Below are positions 1 through 6,080 of a stretch of DNA of 6,080 nt, piece by piece. The notes beneath the pieces were generated by a model. That model saw only the letters and a program-made list of their open reading frames with translations. It made no database searches and was not told the DNA's origin. A program made the position numbers and the translations under genes. The DNA lies in contig CAIYWO010000535.1 of the NCBI GenBank assembly GCA_903929925.1, positions 1 through 6,080 of the forward strand, given 5' to 3'. Every line of letters starts with the position of its first letter. The first letter of the stretch is position 1. Source of the DNA: an uncultured beta proteobacterium (GTDB lineage Bacteria; Pseudomonadota; Gammaproteobacteria; Burkholderiales; Burkholderiaceae_B).

Positions 1-1
1 A

Positions 2-1048
2 GGGAGAAGACTTGCACCGCTCAAAGCTGATGCTCCGGAGCCCGAGCAAAGTCTGTTGTTCCAGTATTTGAATTGGAACAAGCGTAGTGTTGCCTTAGAC
101 CTCACCACCGCCTTTGGTCAACGCAATCTGCGAGCGCTCATCGAGCGCAGTGACATCCTGATCGAAAGTTTTCGGCCAGGAACTCTTGAGGCCTGGGGCA
201 TAAGTGTCGACACCATGCTCGAGTGGAATCCACGCCTCGTCGTGACCTCCATTACGAACTACGGGCAGACAGGGCCCTACGCGCGGTATGAAGCGAGCGA
301 TCTAACGCTCCAGGCAATGAGCGGGATTATGGCCATTAGCGGTCAGGTAGATCGCGAACCTCTGAAGCACGGACTTTCACAATCCTACTATTGTGCAGGC
401 TTGACAGGTGCCTACGCATCGATCATGGCTTACACGGCCGCACAGCAAGATCAGTTTGGCGAGCATGTAGACGTCTCCATTCATGAGTGTCTAGCTTCCG
501 AGTTAGTTCTGAACGAATCTTATTATGCGTTTCTTGGTGCAGTTCAAGGACGCCGAGCGATTGTGCAAGATCCTTTTGCTGGGGAGCCGATCGAGACGCG
601 CAAGGGCTACGTTGCCTTTCAAGTTGGAGGAGGTGCTCCGTTTGAGACGTTTGCCGAGCTATTCGATCGGCCAGAGTTTTTAGAGAAACGGTTTACCAGT
701 CCGCCCGAACGGGAAAAGCGCGTGCCAGAGGTCCGAGCGCTCTTGGAGGAATGCGTTGCGCAACGAGATGCGAAAGAGGTGTTTCTGGCAGGAGCAAAAA
801 AACGATTACTGCTAGGTGTTGTGCAAGGCGCAAGCGAACTACTGAATTGTGAGCACCTGGAGGACCGCAAGGCTTTTGCGAATGTTTCCCACCCCGACAC
901 TCAGACTGATCTGCGTCTGCCCGCAGAGCTTGCCAAATTATCCCTCACACCTACCGCGCTCAGACGACGTGCGCCCAAACTTGACGAGCATCGACAGGAG
1001 ATTCTCGTTGATCTGCTGGGATATCAGGCAAACGAGGTACAAGCATGA
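2..1048 (+). CDS. Family III (CaiB/BaiF) CoA-transferase, 5'-truncated; probable non-catalytic partner subunit
   Basis: The reading frame is open from the left edge, so the N-terminal roughly 50-60 residues that normally carry the 'LDL...GAEVIKIE' part of the CoA-binding fold are missing; 348 residues remain. Family hallmarks are clear: YLNWNKRSVALDL (residues 22-34 of the fragment), ESFRPG, the TNYGQTGPY segment, HVDVSIHE, and a C-terminal APKLDEHRQEIL corresponding to the usual P-x-LGEHT-x-E-V/I-L. Proteins of this family move CoA between carboxylic acids in the cytosol through an aspartyl-CoA anhydride. Here the position aligned with that aspartate (24 residues before the G of the GEHVDVS motif) is Tyr (codon 386-388, in QSYYCAG). 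The only nearby Asp (in QVDREP) lies about 12 residues earlier and matches a different family position. The stop overlaps the next start by ATGA. A TTG at 56 is an internal codon, not the start. Family assignment is firm; the substrate is unknown, and loss of activity is inferred. Confidence -1.
   Translation, partial: GRRLAPLKADAPEPEQSLLFQYLNWNKRSVALDLTTAFGQRNLRALIERSDILIESFRPGTLEAWGISVDTMLEWNPRLVVTSITNYGQTGPYARYEASDLTLQAMSGIMAISGQVDREPLKHGLSQSYYCAGLTGAYASIMAYTAAQQDQFGEHVDVSIHECLASELVLNESYYAFLGAVQGRRAIVQDPFAGEPIETRKGYVAFQVGGGAPFETFAELFDRPEFLEKRFTSPPEREKRVPEVRALLEECVAQRDAKEVFLAGAKKRLLLGVVQGASELLNCEHLEDRKAFANVSHPDTQTDLRLPAELAKLSLTPTALRRRAPKLDEHRQEILVDLLGYQANEVQA
1034..1038 (+). promoter_or_regulatory. 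Ribosome binding site for the second CoA-transferase
   Basis: GAGGT lies six bases before the ATG at 1045, inside the last codons of the upstream gene. It supports the ATG within the ATGA overlap as the true start, and translational coupling between the two CoA-transferase genes. Confidence -1.
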
Positions 1049-2412
1049 CTAAAGGGACCCCTACCCTGCCGCTCATCGGTATGCGCGTGCTAGACCTTTC
1101 GTATGTCTTTGCTGTTCCGTATATGGCGGGGCTTTTAAGTGATCTCGGCGCAGAAGTCATCAAGATTGAAGCGCCCCACAAGCTTGATCAAACCCGTGGC
1201 CGGGCGTTCGGCCCTTATCTTGACAACGATCCTGCGCAAGACCCATGGAATCGCTCTGGAATTTTTTATGTTGTGAATCGTGGCAAGCGATCGCTCGCGA
1301 TGGACATGAGTACACCTGAGGGTCAGAGCATTTTTAAGGAGCTCGCAGCCAAAAGCGATATTGTCCTGGATAACTACACTCCTCGCGTCTTGCGCAAGTG
1401 GGGTCTTCATTATGACGAGCTCAAAAAAATTAAGCCGTCACTCATCATGCTTTCAAATACGGGTTACGGTTCAACCGGACCATGGTCTGCGTTTCCTAGC
1501 CAAGGGACAACACTCGAAGCGACGATGGGCATCACTTACTACACAGGCTACCGTGGTGATAAGCCGTGGAAAGTTGGTCAGTCTTATCCTGACTTCATTG
1601 CGTGCTGGGCTGGATTAAATGGATTATGGGCAGCCATCAGCCATTTGAAAAAAACGGGCGAAGGCCAATGGATCGACGTAGGAATGTATCAACTGGGCGT
1701 GGCGATGATGCCAGAGCCCTTCATTCAATACCAATTGGATGGCACGGAGCCCGAACGAATTGGCAATGAGCATCCCGAACACGTACCCAGTAACTTGTAC
1801 AAAACGCAGGGATCTGACCAATGGATCGCCTTAACTGTTGAAACAGACGCACAATGGCAAGCGCTAACGTCCTTGATGCAAGATCATGATTTCGCAACGA
1901 ATGCCGCTTACGCCACTGCCACCGGTCGACGCGAGCACCGTGCCGTCATCAACCAAAAAATAAGTAATTGGGCTCTGCAGCAAGATGCGAAGTCGCTTAC
2001 GCAGGTGCTCCAGGATCTTGGAGTTGCTGCGGGTCATATATGCAACAGCCGTGATCTTCTATCTGATCCCCATTTAATGGAACGTGGCTTCTACGAAAAC
2101 GTTCAGCACCACGAGCCAGTCGGTGAGCGCCCCATCATAGGACGCCCCTATCGCCTGCGCTTCCGCGACGCAAAGATAAAGAAGGGCGGGCCGCGTTTTG
2201 GTGAAGATAACACTGCAATTTTGCGCGACATCGTCGGCATGTCAGCCGAGCAAATTGACTCTGCGAGAGCAAACGGCATCATTAGCGATATTCCAACCAA
2301 TCCCGGCATCTCGGGCACGATGAATACCGACATGATGCTTGAACTCGGAACGCTGTCTGCTGTAGACAAAAACTACAAAGACTATTTCCTATTTAAAAAG
2401 GAGCAGACATGA
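1045..2412 (+). CDS. Family III (CaiB/BaiF) CoA-transferase with catalytic Asp183
   Basis: This is a complete 455-residue protein predicted to transfer CoA from a donor thioester, often succinyl-CoA, to a carboxylic acid in the cytosol. The N-terminus has the typical fold start: LPLIGMRVLDLS (8-19), then GLLSDLGAEVIKIEAP (29-44) and NRGKRSLAMDM (78-88). The segment GQSYPDFIACWAGLNG (178-193) places Asp183 exactly where formyl-CoA transferase has its catalytic Asp169, 24 residues before the glycine of GQWIDVGM. The C-terminal family region is present (LGVAAGHICNSRDLLSDPHL, then RFGEDNTAIL). After the normal family end near residue 418 there is an extra tail of about 37 residues. It overlaps the upstream gene by ATGA at its start and the downstream tctC by ATGA at its stop. 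The active-site difference from its upstream neighbour suggests the two form a heteromer, as in BbsEF. The family is certain; the substrate cannot be told. Confidence -1.
   Translation: MTKGTPTLPLIGMRVLDLSYVFAVPYMAGLLSDLGAEVIKIEAPHKLDQTRGRAFGPYLDNDPAQDPWNRSGIFYVVNRGKRSLAMDMSTPEGQSIFKELAAKSDIVLDNYTPRVLRKWGLHYDELKKIKPSLIMLSNTGYGSTGPWSAFPSQGTTLEATMGITYYTGYRGDKPWKVGQSYPDFIACWAGLNGLWAAISHLKKTGEGQWIDVGMYQLGVAMMPEPFIQYQLDGTEPERIGNEHPEHVPSNLYKTQGSDQWIALTVETDAQWQALTSLMQDHDFATNAAYATATGRREHRAVINQKISNWALQQDAKSLTQVLQDLGVAAGHICNSRDLLSDPHLMERGFYENVQHHEPVGERPIIGRPYRLRFRDAKIKKGGPRFGEDNTAILRDIVGMSAEQIDSARANGIISDIPTNPGISGTMNTDMMLELGTLSAVDKNYKDYFLFKKEQT
2398..2403 (+). promoter_or_regulatory. Strong ribosome binding site for tctC
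   Basis: AAGGAG lies five bases before the ATG at 2409, within the final codons of the CoA-transferase. It fixes the tctC start at the ATGA overlap and shows that tctC can recruit its own ribosomes despite the overlap. Confidence -1.
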
Positions 2413-3383
2413 ATGATTACAAGGGCATCGCCTTACGTGTGTTCTCGATCATTAGTTTGGCGCTTCTATGCGCCACGACCAGCGCGCAACCTTACCCTAA
2501 TCGTCCCATTACCTTTGTAGTGCCATATGCGCCGGGAGGCTCTACAGATCCGGTCGCGCGGCAATATGCAATGCAATTACAAAAAGTGCTGGGTGTTGAG
2601 GTCAATATCGAGAACAAGCCTGGCGGTTCTGGCACAATCGGCACCGGAATGGTGGTACGCGCAAAACCGGACGGCTATACATTAGGTCTAGCAACGAACA
2701 GTATTCTTGCCTACCAGCCTTTGGTCAATGCAAGTTTGGTGTTCAAAAGCCCAGACCAGTACCAGCCGATCGTCAAGCTTGGCGAAATGCCTGTCATCCT
2801 AGTCGTACGTGCGGATGCACCATGGCAAACCTTCGCAGAGTTTGTACAACATGTGAAAGACAATCCAGGAAAAGTCCGTGCCTCAGTCTCTGGACTCAGA
2901 ACTGTGCCAGACTTATTGGCACAAGAGTTCAATAAGATTGCCGGGACCAGGCTTCGCACTGTGCCGTTTACCGGTGGCAGCGGCGAAGCGCTGGTTGCGC
3001 TGTTAGGCAATCGCGTCGAAGCGACCTTATTTACTGGCGCTGTTGGTATACCTAGCCATGTGCAAGCAGGCAAAGTTCGCGTGCTCGCTGCGTTCAAGCA
3101 AGGGGTGTACGACCCTGTGCCGCAAGCGCAATCAACCATTGACGCTGGATACAAGACAACCTTGGGAGCGTCTTTTTATGTGATCGCCCCAAAGGGTCTT
3201 GCTCCAGACGTTTTAAACAAACTGACCAAAGCGTCAATGGATATCGTTCAGAGTGCCGAATTTTTAAAGTTTTCGAAGGAGGGCTATGCCCTCGATCCAA
3301 AAGGTCCGAACGCGCTGCGGGACGAAATCATTCGAGATACAAACACCTTTTCTGAATTACTCAAGGCGTCCGATCAAAAATGA
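2409..3383 (+). CDS. tctC: Periplasmic solute-binding protein of the tripartite tricarboxylate transporter (Bug/TctC family)
   Basis: This 324-residue protein has the usual length for the family. It would capture a carboxylate in the periplasm and deliver it to TctA/TctB. A Sec signal peptide is visible: charged start to Arg10, hydrophobic core about 11-22, likely cut after TTSA at residue 26. The mature protein opens with QPYPNRPITFVVPYAPGGSTD (27-47), the classic Bug start whose PGG-x-x-D loop lines the ligand pocket. It is followed by IENKPGGSGTIG (67-78) and KPDGYTL (86-92), both standard Bug signatures. Bug proteins commonly bind dicarboxylates or aromatic and nicotinic-type acids, but the ligand cannot be inferred here. 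Many Bug genes in Burkholderiales stand alone; this one lies directly before tctB and tctA, so it is probably the dedicated receptor of this transporter. It begins in an ATGA overlap with a CoA-transferase, tying uptake to CoA activation. Confidence -1.
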   Translation: MNDYKGIALRVFSIISLALLCATTSAQPYPNRPITFVVPYAPGGSTDPVARQYAMQLQKVLGVEVNIENKPGGSGTIGTGMVVRAKPDGYTLGLATNSILAYQPLVNASLVFKSPDQYQPIVKLGEMPVILVVRADAPWQTFAEFVQHVKDNPGKVRASVSGLRTVPDLLAQEFNKIAGTRLRTVPFTGGSGEALVALLGNRVEATLFTGAVGIPSHVQAGKVRVLAAFKQGVYDPVPQAQSTIDAGYKTTLGASFYVIAPKGLAPDVLNKLTKASMDIVQSAEFLKFSKEGYALDPKGPNALRDEIIRDTNTFSELLKASDQK

Positions 3384-3410
3384 TCCCCTCCTCCCTAAAC
3401 GAATTCTCGC

Positions 3411-3417
3411 GAGGCGG
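3411..3417 (+). promoter_or_regulatory. Probable ribosome binding site for tctB
   Basis: GAGGCGG ends six bases before the ATG at 3424. It is the only purine-rich match in the 40-base tctC-tctB gap. Its first three bases belong to the palindrome CTCGCGAG (3406-3413), and a pyrimidine run CCCCTCCTCCC lies just upstream at 3385-3395. Confidence -1.
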
Positions 3418-3423
3418 TAAGCG

Positions 3424-3897
3424 ATGACAGCAGGCACGATTTCCAAGAAAAAATCTTACCTGTGGACGGGGCTTTTTGGCTTGCTTCTATCTGTAGGCTA
3501 TTTGCACATGTCTTTAGAGCTCCCCATGGGAGCACTTGATGAGCCTGGCGCTGGCTTATTTCCGATTTTAGTTTCTGCCATCATGGCGTTCGCAAGTGCT
3601 GCGGCGATGTGGGAAGGCTATAAAGCACCAACAAGCGAAGCAATCGAGATCCCGACCGGTAGCGACAGCGCACGTCTAGTGAAATTAGTCCTGCTGCTAT
3701 CAGCGTATTTTGTGGCGATTCCGTGGCTCGGCTATTCGGTCAGTAGTTTTATTTTTTGTGTTGTTTTAATTCGCTTACTGTCAGACACCAAGTGGATGCG
3801 TTGCATTCTGTATGCGCTCATCATGACGGCTGCCGTCTATATCGTGTTCATCTATTTGTTGAAAGTTCCGATGCCAACGATGGCCTTGGAATTCTAA
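3424..3897 (+). CDS. tctB: TTT transporter small membrane subunit TctB
   Basis: This 157-residue integral membrane protein matches the TctB family in length, hydropathy and position between tctC and tctA. Hydrophobic segments lie at about residues 12-30, 44-62, 86-100, 104-119 and 126-146, giving four or five membrane spans. A charged loop of about 20 residues (63-84) follows the second span. The family signature region DEPGAGLFPILVS (39-51) is present, resembling the 'G-P-G-F-F-P' element of TctB. The later run LGYSVSSFIFCVVLIRLL and the closing LLKVPMP are also typical of the family. TctB is required for transport together with TctA, but its exact mechanical role is not well understood. TctB proteins diverge strongly in sequence, so the assignment rests on these short motifs and on context, which together are convincing. 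Confidence -1.
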   Translation: MTAGTISKKKSYLWTGLFGLLLSVGYLHMSLELPMGALDEPGAGLFPILVSAIMAFASAAAMWEGYKAPTSEAIEIPTGSDSARLVKLVLLLSAYFVAIPWLGYSVSSFIFCVVLIRLLSDTKWMRCILYALIMTAAVYIVFIYLLKVPMPTMALEF

Positions 3898-3898
3898 A

Positions 3899-3904
3899 AA
3901 GGAA
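3899..3904 (+). promoter_or_regulatory. Ribosome binding site for tctA
   Basis: AAGGAA sits eight bases before the ATG at 3913, in the 15-base gap after the tctB stop. It supports that ATG as the start. Confidence -1.
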
Positions 3905-3912
3905 TCACCGCT

Positions 3913-5439
3913 ATGGATGCTATTAACGGATTTCTATACGGCCTTGGCGTTGCGCTGACCTTCAACAATTTACTTGCAGCCCTGGCAGGCGCCCTGGCGG
4001 GGACACTGATCGGCGTTCTACCGGGCCTTGGACCAACCGCTGGCATTGCAATGATTTTGCCACTGAGTTATTCACTTGACCCAACAAGTGGTCTCATCAT
4101 GATGGCCGGGATGTTTTATGGCGCGATGTATGGCGGATCGACCACGGCGATTTTGGTCAATATGCCTGGCGAATCCGCCTCTGTCATTACCTGTCTCGAC
4201 GGCTACAAATTAACCAAAAAAGGTCGAGCCGGTGCCGTACTGACTATCGTTGCAGCGGGCTCCTTTGTTGGTGGTGTACTTTCAGTGGTGGGTGTCATGT
4301 TGTTTGCTCCCGCGTTGGCACAACTCGGGCTACTGTTTGGTCCGGCTGAATTCTTTGCACTGACTGCCGGTGGTCTATTGTTGTTCTCAAGAATATCTGG
4401 CGGCTCTCTCGCGGCAGGCATCTTTCCAATGGCGATCGGGTTGATGCTGAGTACCGTCGGACAAGAACTTGTCACGGGTCAAGATAGATTTACTTTCGGG
4501 ATCAGCGACCTCACCCTGGGTGTCGAGCTTGTTGCCCTTGTCGTGGGGCTCTACGGCATTACCGAAATCATGTCGGTCGTTGCAGGCCTACAAAAGCAGG
4601 TCAAGCCCTTGCCTGTACGCCTACGTGATATGTTCCCCACCAAGGAAGAATGGAAACGCTCCGTTGCACCTTACGGTCGCGGCACGCTGTTAGGCTTTGT
4701 TTTTGGACTTTTGCCGGGCCCCTCCGCCACGATGGCGAGCTTTGCCTCTTACCGACTAGAGAAGGGAGTGTCGAAGCATAAGGACGAACTTGGCGAAGGC
4801 GCAATTGAGGGGGTTGCTGGCCCAGAGACTGCAAACAACGCAGCCGCGACATCCTCAATGGTTCCTTTACTTGCACTCGGCATTCCGTTTGGCTCTGTGA
4901 CAGCCCTTATGCTTGCTGCGATGATGGTGCATGGCGTTCAACCTGGTCCCATGATGATCACCCAGCATCCAGAGGTGTTTTGGGGCGTGATCGCCTCCAT
5001 GCTAATTGGCAATGCAATGCTCTTGATTTTGAATGTGCCGCTCATTAGCCTGTGGGTAAGTTTGCTACGTGTACCCAATCATATTTTCCTGCCGATCATT
5101 CTGATGGTTGCAACAATCGGGTGCTACAGCGTGCGCAACAGCATGGTCGATGTGTACATGCTGCTCTTGGTGGCATTTGTCGGCTATGGGCTAACCAAGT
5201 TGAATTTCCAACTTGCACCGATGGTGGTAGGTGTCGTTCTGGGGCCCTTGATCGAAAAACACCTACGCGAAGGTCTTTTCATGAGCCTAGGCGACATCTC
5301 CGTTTTCTACACAAGCCCCTTGGCTATCGGAATTTGGGCACTCGTGATCTTGGTCTTACTCCTCGAACCTATCCAGCACTTACTCGCTAAAGTATTTGGA
5401 ATGAAATTCAAGAAAATCATTCCAGAAAGTTCCGAGTAG
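3913..5439 (+). CDS. tctA: TTT transporter large membrane subunit TctA
   Basis: This 508-residue inner-membrane permease has the usual TctA length. It forms the translocation channel for the carboxylate delivered by TctC, driven by an ion gradient in studied relatives. It is hydrophobic throughout, with roughly 10-12 spans. The internal duplication typical of the family is visible. The first half carries GVLPGLGP (34-41) and MYGGSTTAILVNMPGE (72-87). The second half carries the matching GLLPGP (265-270), EGVAGPETANNA (299-310), GIPFGS (323-328) and GVQPGP (341-346). A hydrophilic cytosolic-type linker (about 228-254) separates the halves. The C-terminus ends in a basic stretch, KVFGMKFKKI. 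It is the last gene of the plus-strand run and ends seven bases before a convergent gene. No frameshift or missing motif was seen. Family assignment is firm; substrate specificity is unknown. Confidence -1.
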   Translation: MDAINGFLYGLGVALTFNNLLAALAGALAGTLIGVLPGLGPTAGIAMILPLSYSLDPTSGLIMMAGMFYGAMYGGSTTAILVNMPGESASVITCLDGYKLTKKGRAGAVLTIVAAGSFVGGVLSVVGVMLFAPALAQLGLLFGPAEFFALTAGGLLLFSRISGGSLAAGIFPMAIGLMLSTVGQELVTGQDRFTFGISDLTLGVELVALVVGLYGITEIMSVVAGLQKQVKPLPVRLRDMFPTKEEWKRSVAPYGRGTLLGFVFGLLPGPSATMASFASYRLEKGVSKHKDELGEGAIEGVAGPETANNAAATSSMVPLLALGIPFGSVTALMLAAMMVHGVQPGPMMITQHPEVFWGVIASMLIGNAMLLILNVPLISLWVSLLRVPNHIFLPIILMVATIGCYSVRNSMVDVYMLLLVAFVGYGLTKLNFQLAPMVVGVVLGPLIEKHLREGLFMSLGDISVFYTSPLAIGIWALVILVLLLEPIQHLLAKVFGMKFKKIIPESSE

Positions 5440-5446
5440 GAGCAGC

Positions 5447-6079
5447 TCAGGCGCCGGAAGCGGACCCGACTTTCACCCAACCTGGGTCAAGTCCAACTGC
5501 GCCTGAGTCAGCGAGCGTGGCAATCTTCTCTGCAGAATATCCACACTCCGCCAAAACCTCGGCAGTGTGTTGACCTAGTCTTGGCGGGGGCAAGCGAATC
5601 GCGCCAGGCGAGTCGCTAAATTTGATCGGCAGGCCAGCCATCGACATCATCCCTAAGCCGTCCAAGCTCATCTCGTGCACCATATCGCGCGCATGCACCT
5701 GAGGTTGCTGAACCACTTTATCGATGGTATTAACCGGCGAGCACGGAACTTCGTTTTCAATCAGTCGCTTTTCCCAATACGCAAGGGGTTGCGTAATAAT
5801 GATCGCGCCAATTAACTGAATCATCAGTGCGCGATTATCGGATCGCATCTGTGGATTGATGAAACGGGGATCCTCTAACCACTCTGGTTTTTCCAACGCT
5901 GCGCAGAGTCCCTTCCACATACGCTGATTGAACGCAGAAATAACGATCCACTGATCACTTGCCTGATAGGCGCGGTAAGTTGGGCTTGTCAGCGCACCAC
6001 TGCCGCTTGGGCCTGGCACTTCTCCACTAGAAAAATACCGAGTAAAAAATTGGGCCAGCATCGCCATATGGCCTTCAAG
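5447..6079 (-). CDS. Family III (CaiB/BaiF) CoA-transferase, C-terminal half, truncated by window edge
   Basis: The frame is open on the minus strand to the right edge, so only the C-terminal 210 residues are present; an ATG at 6067 is internal (the residues before it read LEGH, as in family members). Recognisable elements are SPTYRAYQASDQWIVISAFN (the 'Y-x-t-x-D-g-w' strand of the small domain), the KPEWLEDPRF segment, VPCSPVNTI followed by QPQVHARDMV, the AGLPIKFSDSPG strand, and PPRLGQHTAEVLAECGYS, the standard family ending. The region with the catalytic aspartate lies outside the window, so activity cannot be judged. It is more canonical in its C-terminal motifs than the truncated gene at the left edge, so it is not a recent duplicate of it. 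It is transcribed toward tctA and is not part of that operon. Family is firm; substrate unknown. Confidence -1.
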   Translation of the reverse strand, partial: LEGHMAMLAQFFTRYFSSGEVPGPSGSGALTSPTYRAYQASDQWIVISAFNQRMWKGLCAALEKPEWLEDPRFINPQMRSDNRALMIQLIGAIIITQPLAYWEKRLIENEVPCSPVNTIDKVVQQPQVHARDMVHEMSLDGLGMMSMAGLPIKFSDSPGAIRLPPPRLGQHTAEVLAECGYSAEKIATLADSGAVGLDPGWVKVGSASGA

Positions 6080-6080
6080 C

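Noticed and set aside
623..640. GGGA stretch in the first CoA-transferase as the glycine loop of formyl-CoA transferase
   Set aside because: By alignment it falls after the YVAF strand, in the small domain, later than the tetraglycine active-site loop of formyl-CoA transferase, so it is not equivalent.
56..1048. TTG at 56 as the start of the first CoA-transferase
   Set aside because: The frame is open to the window edge, and the upstream codons read like family sequence (RRLAPLKADAPEPEQSL), so the gene is simply cut by the edge.
2409..2486. Lipoprotein signal on TctC (Cys21 in LALLCATTSA)
   Set aside because: The residue before Cys is Leu rather than Gly, Ala or Ser, so it does not fit a lipobox; a normal cut after TTSA fits the family better.
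2711..3154. 147-codon minus-strand open frame inside tctC
   Set aside because: It lies wholly opposite a well-supported Bug-family gene, has Cys/Ser/Thr-rich composition typical of antisense frames, and shows no recognisable domain.
3406..3413. CTCGCGAG palindrome as an operator or terminator
   Set aside because: It is only eight bases, perfectly self-complementary without room for a loop, has no T run, and occurs once; chance is a sufficient explanation.
5052..5390. 112-codon plus-strand open frame inside tctA
   Set aside because: It is a shifted frame of the tctA coding sequence with no hydrophobic pattern or motif of its own and no ribosome binding site that I can see.

Overview
The window is a piece of a bacterial chromosome or large replicon with moderate GC (about 50-55% from a few hand-counted lines). 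It is densely packed with genes. A Bug-family (TctC-type) solute-binding protein next to several family III CoA-transferases is typical of Betaproteobacteria, especially Burkholderiales such as the Alcaligenaceae and Comamonadaceae. That assignment is inference from gene content; no taxonomic marker is present.

Layout. Positions 2-5439 on the plus strand hold five tightly spaced genes that look like one transcription unit. They are: a CoA-transferase of the CaiB/BaiF family cut off at the left edge (2-1048); a second, complete CaiB/BaiF CoA-transferase (1045-2412); and a complete tripartite tricarboxylate transporter (TTT) in the order binding protein TctC (2409-3383), small membrane subunit TctB (3424-3897) and large membrane subunit TctA (3913-5439). 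The first two junctions are ATGA stop/start overlaps and the next two gaps are 40 and 15 bp. Seven bases beyond the tctA stop lies the stop codon of a third family III CoA-transferase on the minus strand (5447-6079), whose N-terminal half is outside the window.

How the genes may work together (inference). The TTT system would bring a carboxylate across the inner membrane, and the co-transcribed CoA-transferases would activate that acid, or a product of it, to a CoA thioester for breakdown. The substrate cannot be read from the sequence.

The most notable point is an asymmetry between the two tandem CoA-transferases. The second carries the expected catalytic aspartate (Asp183), while the first has tyrosine at the aligned position. 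That pattern suits a heteromeric CoA-transferase with one active and one structural subunit, as described for benzylsuccinate CoA-transferase BbsEF. No RNA genes, mobile elements, CRISPR arrays or transcriptional regulators were seen. There is no stretch over 300 bases without a gene.
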